A stretch of DNA of 64,000 nucleotides from Litorivicinus sp. (GTDB taxonomy: Bacteria > Pseudomonadota > Gammaproteobacteria > Pseudomonadales > Litorivicinaceae): contig JAOLBK010000009.1 in assembly GCA_028339155.1 (NCBI GenBank), positions 1 to 64,000 on the forward strand. Reading direction: 5' to 3'. Below, piece after piece: positions 54,057-64,000 of the stretch. Made by a program: the position numbers and the translations under genes. The notes below the pieces were generated by a model. The model had not been told where the DNA came from, searched no databases, and worked only from the letters and a program-made list of their open reading frames with translations. Position 1 is the stretch's first letter; each line of letters begins with the position of its first letter.

Positions 54057-54179
54057 TTAGCCAAGCGCCATCTGAAGCTTTATTCCTAAAAACATTGCCT
54101 TAATGACTAGTAAGCATGATACAAAAGCTAACCAAGGATTCAAAGCAGCATCTTTTGCAATCGGTAGCCAAACACTCAC
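54057..54179 (-). CDS. Possible short membrane peptide or MAPEG-like fragment, 40 residues
   Basis: A GTG at 54179 opens MSVWLPIAKDAALNPWLAFV, followed by a hydrophobic stretch and the end GIKLQMALG. The segment NPWLAFVSCLLVIKAM loosely resembles the first helix of MAPEG proteins. There is no ribosome-binding site, and the frame stops well short of a MAPEG length, so it may be a gene relic. Another frame here (GTLQIRVETPADISEAQKLA) is also open but lacks a start. Confidence 0.22.
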   Translation of the reverse strand: MSVWLPIAKDAALNPWLAFVSCLLVIKAMFLGIKLQMALG

Positions 54180-54401
54180 GGGCTAGTTTTTGTGCTTCAG
54201 AGATGTCGGCAGGAGTTTCAACTCTAATTTGGAGTGTGCCCCGGGGCTACCGCTAGAATTGTTGGAAATAGTGCTGATCAACAGAATTTCTTCTTGTCAA
54301 AATAAGATAATCGAGAATCTTCACCTAGGATGTATTTTAAGTGAGTTTTAAAGTGAATAAAAATAAAAAATCGACCAAGAGGCCCATAAATAATAACAAG
54401 T

Positions 54402-54492
54402 TGGCGGAGGGATAGGGATTCGAACCCTAGATAGGCTATTAACCTATGCCGGTTTTCAAGACCGGTGCATTCAACCGCTCTGCCATCCCTCC
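54402..54492 (-). tRNA. tRNA-Ser (anticodon TGA)
   Basis: A 91-nt class II tRNA has an encoded CCA. The acceptor stem GGAGGGA pairs with TCCCTCC, and the anticodon stem CCGGT/ACCGG holds the loop CTTGAAA with anticodon TGA. A long variable arm (ATAGGTTAATAGCCTAT) and the T arm TAGGGTTCGAATCCCTA follow. It borders the gene-poor region to its left. Confidence 0.96.
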
Positions 54493-54645
54493 GGCACACG
54501 TTGAGCCGCGCATATTAGGTGAAACCCGCGGTTGATTCAACCTCATAAAGGGCTCCAGAAACAATAAAATCAAATGTCTTTTTGACCTAGCAGGCAAACT
54601 CTTGTAGAAAGACCTCCGTAACAAATCCTCTCTCGGAGCAAGACT

Positions 54646-55071
54646 GTGAGCAATTTAAAATTTATTATTCCAATTTTTTTAGGCACTGCGGCCCTTTTAG
54701 TCGGCGCACGCCAAATTTCTTGGGAAACCAATCATCCCCCGATTGGTTCATGTACGGGTGACTGTTATAAAGAATATAAAATTGAAGATGCGAAGCGCCT
54801 TGAATCCGAACGCTTATTGCTGGCTACAGCAAGCCCAGCAGATTTAGGGGGGAAAATTTACACAGCATGTGCGGCGTGCCACGGAGCGAATGGTCAAGGT
54901 GGCGTGGGCCCTGCTCTTAAAGGCCAGGCTCAAGACGCAATTGTTTCAATGCTGACCCAATATAAGAATAAAGAGACCAGGGGCGCACAAAGCATGCTCA
55001 TGTGGGGCCAGGCAGCCGCCCTCTCCAACAGCGACATGACTAATCTCGGGGCGTACATCGAAACACTATAA
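54646..55071 (+). CDS. c-type cytochrome
   Basis: This 141-residue protein has an N-terminal hydrophobic segment (about 5-20) that may be a signal anchor. A single haem-binding motif lies in YTACAACHGANGQGGVGPAL. The axial methionine is likely in SMLMWGQAAALSNSDM, and the C-terminal helix is NLGAYIETL. Two further cysteines (SCTGDC) lie near the N-terminus. It is likely a periplasmic electron carrier similar to cytochrome c5/c553 types. The GTG start at 54646 has CGGAG upstream. There is no adjacent oxidase gene. Confidence 0.87.
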   Translation: MSNLKFIIPIFLGTAALLVGARQISWETNHPPIGSCTGDCYKEYKIEDAKRLESERLLLATASPADLGGKIYTACAACHGANGQGGVGPALKGQAQDAIVSMLTQYKNKETRGAQSMLMWGQAAALSNSDMTNLGAYIETL

Positions 55072-55353
55072 ATAGTAAATCATGGCTCAACTCCCATCCA
55101 AATAAGCTGGCTGGGAGCAAGGCCCGTGAACCCGCGATGCATGAACCATAGCCGCTCACCCAAATTTATAGCCGAAAGTATTTTCTTGAAGATCCAAACC
55201 TATAATTTAACAATCTTGAACAGACCATAATCTCTTATTTAATTATCTGAATCGGTGAAGTACTTGCATCACGATTGGGAATCATTACTATAACCAACTC
55301 ATACGAAAGTTTAGTGTCTTCGACACGTTAGATGTGAGAAAGGAGTTCTTTCA

Positions 55354-56028
55354 ATGAGTGATCGTATAACCCAAACTAGGGGTGAAGCTGGATTAGGCTT
55401 ATCAGAGTCAGCTAGCAAAGTTCTGCGCAATACCTACCTACTTCTCTCGCTTACATTATTCTTTAGTGCCGCGATGACTACTCTGGCCGTGTCTCTCCAG
55501 GCACCTCCGATGCATTGGTTATTGTCCATCGGCGGAATGATCGGATTATTGTTTGCTCTCCGGGCTATGAAAAACAGTGTCTGGGCGCTTCCTTTGGTCT
55601 TCGCTTTTACTGGTTTTATGGGCTGGACTCTTGGGCCAATGATTTCATATTATCTGCAGTCTCCTGGCGGCGCATCGATCGTGGGTAACACGTTATTCGG
55701 TACAGCAGCAGTCTTTCTCTCGCTGTCTGCCTACGTACTAACGACGAAAAAAGATTTTAATTTCTTGGGCGGATTTTTATTTACTGGTTTGATTGTTGCG
55801 CTACTCGCGTCAATTGGTTTGATCTTTTTCCAAGTTCCAATGCTATCGCTCGTTCTGAGTGCGATGTTGGTAATGCTAGCAGCCGGTTATATTTTGTTCG
55901 ATACCAGCAGAATCGTGCATGGTGGAGAAACAAACTATGTAATGGCAACGGTATCTTTGTACATTAATATCTACATGCTATTTACCAACTTGCTTGCAAT
56001 TATGGGCATTTTCTCAAACAACGAGTGA
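55354..56028 (+). CDS. yccA: Bax inhibitor-1/YccA family membrane protein
   Basis: This 224-residue, seven-helix inner-membrane protein opens with a polar stretch (MSDRITQTRGEAGLGLS) and then VLRNTYLLLSLTLFFSAAM. YccA binds and modulates the FtsH protease. AAGGAG lies upstream of the ATG. The stop overlaps the tusD start by 4 bp. In E. coli yccA also lies next to tusE, which supports the name. Confidence 0.88.
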   Translation: MSDRITQTRGEAGLGLSESASKVLRNTYLLLSLTLFFSAAMTTLAVSLQAPPMHWLLSIGGMIGLLFALRAMKNSVWALPLVFAFTGFMGWTLGPMISYYLQSPGGASIVGNTLFGTAAVFLSLSAYVLTTKKDFNFLGGFLFTGLIVALLASIGLIFFQVPMLSLVLSAMLVMLAAGYILFDTSRIVHGGETNYVMATVSLYINIYMLFTNLLAIMGIFSNNE

Positions 56029-56381
56029 ATCGATTCAGTATATTGTTGAGCATGTCTCCAGACTCGGGGACCGCACCAGCAAGAGCCGTGGATACTCTAG
56101 AGGCCGCGTTATCGAAAGGTTACGCGGTTTTTGTGTTTTTATATGAGGACGGCATTCTGTTTGCTCGGAAAGACCGAGACACCCCTCAAGGAGAAATTGA
56201 TCTAGTCACTCGATTTACTTCGCTCTCCGCCCATCCAAATTGCGACGCTGTTGCCTGCATTACTGCCGGTGAACGACGTGGGCTCAGAGGCTCATCACTC
56301 TTAACGTCCGTTCGCTTTGGTGGACTCGGTGAGTGGACTGAATCATTAAGCTCGTCCGATATCGTGGTTCAATTTCGATGA
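56025..56381 (+). CDS. tusD: Sulfur relay subunit TusD
   Basis: This 118-residue DsrE-fold protein opens MNRFSILLSMSPDSGTAPAR. The catalytic cysteine that accepts sulfur is in CDAVACITAGERRGL, matching the position of the TusD/DsrE active cysteine. It works in the TusBCD complex, which passes sulfur from TusA to TusE for 2-thiouridine formation on tRNA. It overlaps yccA and tusC by 4 bp each. Confidence 0.9.
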   Translation: MNRFSILLSMSPDSGTAPARAVDTLEAALSKGYAVFVFLYEDGILFARKDRDTPQGEIDLVTRFTSLSAHPNCDAVACITAGERRGLRGSSLLTSVRFGGLGEWTESLSSSDIVVQFR

Positions 56382-56728
56382 ATTCGACAGCCATTGTGAT
56401 CCGACATGGGCCGGGAACCGGACTCGGAACACGTGAAATGCTCGACATGGCGCTGGTATTAGCAACCTTTGATTGTCCAGTCACCGTCATCCTTCAAGAT
56501 GATGGGGTGTATTGGTCTCGCCTCCCCTCATTCCCTGAAGGCAACCCATTGAGTTTAAGCGGGAGACTAAAAAGCTTGCCTCTGTATGACGTCGGACCAA
56601 TCATTGTGCATTCAGAAAGTTGTGATTCCAGATCAGTAATCACTGACCTAGGATTACCCTCAACCGTCCTTTCCACTAGCGAAATTCTTGATCATTTATC
56701 GACTATTGACGTGATCCTCGAGGCTTAA
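56378..56728 (+). CDS. tusC: Sulfur relay subunit TusC
   Basis: This 116-residue DsrF-like protein opens MNSTAIVIRHGPGTGLGTRE. It has the DsrE/F fold pattern LDMALVLATFDCPVTVILQDDGVYW and a C-terminal FLSTSEILDHL-like region. It forms the heterohexamer with TusB and TusD. The start overlaps tusD by 4 bp and tusB follows without a gap, so the order DCB is as in other gammaproteobacteria. Confidence 0.88.
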   Translation: MNSTAIVIRHGPGTGLGTREMLDMALVLATFDCPVTVILQDDGVYWSRLPSFPEGNPLSLSGRLKSLPLYDVGPIIVHSESCDSRSVITDLGLPSTVLSTSEILDHLSTIDVILEA

Positions 56729-56977
56729 ATGATTCACTTAATAACACAACGTGCTGCCATCTCTGATTGCATTCCGTGGGTTCAAGCCAATGATCAAATC
56801 GTCCTAACTGGAACCGCGGCAGCGTTAAAAGTGAACAAATTAGAACTCCCGGCGAAGGTGACCATCGCAGTCTTTGAGGCCGAGTCAGAAAGCGCCCAAA
56901 ACATGGAGGCATATGTGATCACAATCGACGAGTGGATTGAGTGGCTAGAAAAATCACCCTGCCGTACCTGGAGCTAG
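56729..56977 (+). CDS. tusB: Sulfur relay subunit TusB
   Basis: This 82-residue DsrH-like protein opens MIHLITQRAAISDCIPWVQA and contains NDQIVLTGTAAALKV. It is normally short in this family. It has no catalytic cysteine equivalent beyond Cys14 and serves mainly as a structural subunit of TusBCD. It begins directly after tusC and is followed 4 bp later by tusE. Confidence 0.85.
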   Translation: MIHLITQRAAISDCIPWVQANDQIVLTGTAAALKVNKLELPAKVTIAVFEAESESAQNMEAYVITIDEWIEWLEKSPCRTWS

Positions 56978-56981
56978 TGCC

Positions 56982-57290
56982 TTGCTAAGGCTGGATGATG
57001 ACGGATATCTCGAACATCTCACGGATTGGGATAAAGACGTTGCGGAGAACCTCGCCGAGCTTGAGCAAGTCAATCTCTTGGCTCCACATTGGGAACTCAT
57101 CCATCTAGTTAGAGAGTATTACATTGAGTTCGAACACGCCCCCTCGATGAGGCCGCTCGTCACTTGGATTAAGAGACATCTCGGTCAGGAGAAAGGTAAC
57201 AGCCGCTACCTACATCGACTATTCAAAGTGAGTCCTGCCAAACAACTTGCGCGCATCTCTGGACTACCGAAACCAACAAAATGTCTCTAA
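56982..57290 (+). CDS. tusE: Sulfurtransferase TusE (DsrC-like)
   Basis: This 102-residue protein has the DsrC/TusE pattern: DDDGYLEHLTDWDKDVAENL, HWELIHLVREYY, and the end ISGLPKPTKCL with the essential penultimate cysteine. The upstream second cysteine of dissimilatory DsrC is absent, so it is the tRNA-thiolation type. It accepts sulfur from TusBCD and hands it to MnmA. The TTG start at 56982 follows GGAG. It ends 3 bp before the convergent serS. Confidence 0.92.
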   Translation: MLRLDDDGYLEHLTDWDKDVAENLAELEQVNLLAPHWELIHLVREYYIEFEHAPSMRPLVTWIKRHLGQEKGNSRYLHRLFKVSPAKQLARISGLPKPTKCL

Positions 57291-57293
57291 ACC

Positions 57294-58583
57294 TCAAGGT
57301 TTCAAAAGATTCGTCTTCAGATAAGGAACCAATACCCCGGGAACGGTGATACTCCCATCAGCATTCTGATAATTCTCGACAACAGCGATTAAGCAACGAC
57401 CGATCGCCACTCCCGAACCATTTAATGTATGCACTAATTCTGGCTTACCTGCGTCATTTCGAAAACGCGCCTGCATCCGACGCGCCTGAAAATCTCCACA
57501 AATCGAACACGAAGAAATCTCACGGAACTGATCTTGCCCTGGCAACCAAACCTCTAAATCGTATGTTTTAGCGGCTGAGAAGCCCAAGTCGCCGCCACAC
57601 AAGTTCATGACCCGGTAATGTAAGCCCAATCCGGTCAATATGGCCTCTGCATGGCCTCGCAGTTGCTCAAGAGCATCCCAACTAGTCTCAGGACGAGTAA
57701 TCCACACAAGCTCTACCTTGTCGAACTGATGTTGCCGAAACATGCCCCGCACATCACGCCCATAAGAACCAGCCTCAGCCCGAAAACAAGGCGTATGCGC
57801 GACCATCTGCATGGGCAAACGATCTGGTTCAATAATTGAATCACGGACTAAATTCGTCAATGGAACTTCCGCAGTCGGAATCAAGTAACGCTCCCGTCCA
57901 CCCCCATCCTCTGGAGCAATTCGAAATAAATCATTTTTGAATTTTGGAAGCTGCCCAGTCCCTTCAAGAATCGCACCGTCGACCAAGTAGGGAACATAAG
58001 TCTCCGAGTACCCATGCTGATCCACATGTAAATCGAGCATGTATTGGACAAGTGCTCGATGCAGCCGAGCGAACACACCATGCATTGTAACAAAACGGCT
58101 ACCAGCAAGATTAGCGGCCGCATTAAAATCCAAGCCGGAAAATATTTCACCAAGCTCAATATGGTCTTTTGGAGTGAACTCAAATTCAGGTCTTGAACCG
58201 ACCACAGACACGATCTCATTGTCCGACTCATTAGCACCATCAGGCACCGTCTCAGAAGGCAGGTTAGGAGTCTCCATCAATACCTGAGTGAGCTCTCTAC
58301 TCACCTGATCAAATTCTCCCCCAATCGTTACCAACTGATCTCCGATTCGAACAGCCTCATCTTTAAGCGCTTCGGCCTCCTCCAATTTTCCATCTTTCAT
58401 GAGACGACCAATCGCTTTCGATCCGTCTTTTCTCTGATTTTGCAGTGACTCAGTCTGCAGCTGCAGTGACTTCCTTTGATGCTCTAGATTATGATAACCC
58501 TCGGCATCAAACACAGCTCCTTTCCTAGCCAATTGCGACACAACAAAATCAAGGTTTGTTCTAAGAAGCTTAGGATCAAGCAT
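57294..58583 (-). CDS. serS: Serine--tRNA ligase
   Basis: This 429-residue class II synthetase starts at ATG 58583 (MLDPKLLRTNLDFV); the frame reaches further but without homology. The N-terminal coiled-coil arm spans about 25-105. Motif 2 lies in CFRAEAGSYGRDVRGMFRQH and motif 3 in SGVAIGRCLIAVVENYQ. It charges tRNA-Ser, one of which is encoded 3 kb away. It is the last gene of the ftsK-lolA-crcB-serS unit, 14 bp after crcB. Confidence 0.96.
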   Translation of the reverse strand: MLDPKLLRTNLDFVVSQLARKGAVFDAEGYHNLEHQRKSLQLQTESLQNQRKDGSKAIGRLMKDGKLEEAEALKDEAVRIGDQLVTIGGEFDQVSRELTQVLMETPNLPSETVPDGANESDNEIVSVVGSRPEFEFTPKDHIELGEIFSGLDFNAAANLAGSRFVTMHGVFARLHRALVQYMLDLHVDQHGYSETYVPYLVDGAILEGTGQLPKFKNDLFRIAPEDGGGRERYLIPTAEVPLTNLVRDSIIEPDRLPMQMVAHTPCFRAEAGSYGRDVRGMFRQHQFDKVELVWITRPETSWDALEQLRGHAEAILTGLGLHYRVMNLCGGDLGFSAAKTYDLEVWLPGQDQFREISSCSICGDFQARRMQARFRNDAGKPELVHTLNGSGVAIGRCLIAVVENYQNADGSITVPGVLVPYLKTNLLKP

Positions 58584-58597
58584 ATGAGTAAAAATCC

Positions 58598-59119
58598 CTA
58601 AAAACCAAAGGTTCGACCAATCAGCAGGCCAAGTAAACAAGCCATTAAGCATACCAGAACGCTTAATGCGAGATAGAACACAGCCGCAGTAAAATGACCT
58701 TCTTCAAACATCATCAACGTATCAAGACTGAATGCTGAAAACGCTGCAAACGCTGAAAACGCTGAAAACGCTGAAAACGCTGAAAACGCTGAAAACGCTG
58801 AAAACGCTGAAAACGCTGAAAACGCTGAAAACGCTGAAAACGCTGAAAACGCTGAAAACGCTGAAAACGCTGAAAACGCTGAAAACGCTGAAAACGCACC
58901 AAGAAATCCAAACTGGATCAGTGGCCTCAACCAAGAATTCGTTTCTAGTCGCCCCCCAATCGACGCTACCAACAAACCGGTCAGAAAACTTCCAAGAATA
59001 TTAACGAATAGAGTGGTAAACGGAAATCCGGCAAGATTCCAACGCGCGGCGCCCAAAGTGATGCCATAACGCGAGACCGAGCGGAGCGCTCCACCCATCG
59101 CCAAATAGAGACAAATCAC
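58598..59119 (-). CDS. crcB: Fluoride channel CrcB/Fluc with expanded repeat in the pore motif
   Basis: This 173-residue protein has the four-helix Fluc layout: GGALRSVSRYG near the start, GFPFTTLFVNILGSFLTG, and LGLLIGRTFGF at the end. Ordinary Fluc proteins are about 125 residues with GFLGGFTTFSTFS in the third helix. Here GFLGA is followed by about 18 repeats of Ala-Phe-Ser before LDTLMMFEEG, adding roughly 48 residues to the ion-conduction region. The GTG start overlaps the lolA stop (GTGA). Whether the product folds or conducts fluoride is uncertain. Confidence 0.87.
   Translation of the reverse strand: MICLYLAMGGALRSVSRYGITLGAARWNLAGFPFTTLFVNILGSFLTGLLVASIGGRLETNSWLRPLIQFGFLGAFSAFSAFSAFSAFSAFSAFSAFSAFSAFSAFSAFSAFSAFSAFSAFSAFAAFSAFSLDTLMMFEEGHFTAAVFYLALSVLVCLMACLLGLLIGRTFGF
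58734..58895. repeat. 18 x 9-bp tandem repeat (GCTGAAAAC) inside crcB
   Basis: There are 162 bp of head-to-tail GCTGAAAAC. Seventeen units are exact and the second reads GCTGCAAAC. On the coding strand each unit encodes Ala-Phe-Ser. Both strands are open in several frames because the unit length is a multiple of three. The repeat replaces the short conserved motif of the gene. Confidence 0.97.
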
Positions 59120-59732
59120 TGAGTTTGTCCCAATCCATAAATCACATCGACACCCGGGGGTGGTTCAAACACAAATCGCTGATTATTCGGGGGGTCTCGA
59201 CTAATGGCCGTCAATTTTATCCGGGTCTGATTACCTAATGCGTCTCTCACCAACAGCTCCATCAGCCGACTGCCATCAAACCGAAGCAAAATCTCACGAG
59301 TGACATCATCTTCGGCTTTAGGAATCAAAGAAAATTCACGCCGCGTTCCGCCGCGTTCTTCAGTTACTGAAAACGATTCCGCTAAGTTTTCAGCGGAACC
59401 ACCCAATATAGAAGATGGAGAAGTAGACAAGGCGTCATTCAGTGGCCGGACCTGTACCTGCAAAAGGTCTTCATCAAATATCCAAAGTACGTCCCCATCC
59501 GCAACAATAGTTTGAGCAAACGGAGGATTGGTTTGCCAAAAAAAGCGTGTCTTGCCATCGATCGCCAATTGGCCCGTCATCCGGCTCACTGGGGATCCTG
59601 ATGCATCCAATGAGCTTTGCTCAAACTCTGCCGAAAACACTTGATAAGGCTTCAGTAGATTGGCCAGCACCGAAAAGGAATCAGCAAGTGCAGCCTGTGT
59701 CCACCAAAAACAAAAAACAAAAATAAGTTGCT

Positions 59733-59736
<4 letters not shown>
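59116..59736 (-). CDS. lolA: Outer-membrane lipoprotein carrier LolA
   Basis: This 206-residue periplasmic chaperone has a signal peptide (about 1-18, ending ALA). The LolA core follows: [39 protein letters not shown], and [20 protein letters not shown]. It shuttles lipoproteins from LolCDE to LolB. The start overlaps the ftsK stop by 4 bp and the end overlaps crcB. Confidence 0.93.
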
Positions 59737-63948
<4,212 letters not shown>

Positions 63949-63952
<4 letters not shown>

Positions 63953-64000
63953 GTGAACCACATTCATTACGTTTTTACGCCACAACGGCTCACCCATGCA
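63949..64000 (+). CDS. bpt: Aspartate/glutamate leucyltransferase (arginyltransferase family), N-terminal fragment
   Basis: The first 17 codons read MSEPHSLRFYATTAHPC, matching the N-terminal HPC-containing start of bacterial arginyl/leucyl-transferases (Bpt/Ate). The ATG overlaps the aat stop as ATGA. The order trxB-aat-bpt is common. The gene runs off the window. Confidence 0.8.

Noticed and set aside
58734-58895. Tandem repeat considered as a CRISPR array
   Set aside because: The units are 9 bp, contiguous, without spacers, and lie inside a coding gene.
58714-59004. Several long overlapping open frames on both strands across the crcB repeat (Gln-Arg-Phe, Ser-Val-Phe and Lys-Thr-Leu repeats)
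   Set aside because: They arise automatically because the 9-bp unit contains no stop in these frames; only the Ala-Phe-Ser frame continues into conserved CrcB sequence on both sides.
59100-59300. Search for a fluoride riboswitch upstream of crcB
   Set aside because: The gene starts inside the end of lolA in a coupled operon, leaving no leader; no riboswitch-like structure was seen.

Overview
The window looks like a chromosome segment of a marine-type gammaproteobacterium of moderate G+C. Two blocks have the gene order of Pseudomonas-like genomes. One is lepB-lepA-mucD-rseC-rseB-rseA-rpoE divergent from nadB, followed by sdhE/ygfZ. The other is yccA-tusDCB-tusE, serS-crcB-lolA-ftsK and trxB-aat-bpt. 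Lineage assignment below class level is inference. No prophage, intact insertion sequence, CRISPR array or rRNA was found.

Layout. 1-9.5 kb: the sigma-E stress regulon core with translation factor LepA, NAD synthesis, flavinylation factor SdhE, YgfZ and uracil-DNA glycosylase. 9.5-13.4 kb: an acyltransferase, small proteins and the spermidine pair speD-speE behind a structured leader. 13.6-33 kb: an accessory metabolic and transport block with a TAXI-type TRAP transporter, L-2-hydroxyglutarate oxidase, several amino-acid and metabolite exporters, a GMC oxidoreductase and an alcohol/aldehyde oxidation operon. It contains a 0.96-kb tandem duplication of a DMT exporter gene. 34-43 kb: DsbB, a SulP-Usp-carbonic anhydrase cluster, a sulfurtransferase, tRNA-Gly and housekeeping enzymes. 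43-54.4 kb: a gene-poor stretch ending at tRNA-Ser, with peroxiredoxin/carbonic anhydrase, exporters and an arylsulfotransferase-like protein. Its gaps hold many very short genes and gene relics, including a Bor-like protein, a DUF1289 protein and hydrophobic micropeptides. 54.6-64 kb: cytochrome c, YccA, the Tus sulfur relay, SerS, CrcB, LolA, FtsK, TrxB, Aat and the start of Bpt.

The most unusual signals are these. (1) A fluoride-channel gene (crcB) has an 18-copy, 9-bp in-frame tandem repeat inside its conserved pore motif. (2) The speD leader has a five-codon uORF and two mutually exclusive folds, one of which pairs with the speD ribosome-binding site. (3) Paralogous 28-residue hydrophobic peptides flank a DUF1289 gene, with a third related tiny ORF after the neighbouring gene. 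(4) The DMT duplication is mosaic. (5) A 33-bp almost perfect palindrome lies between two convergent genes.
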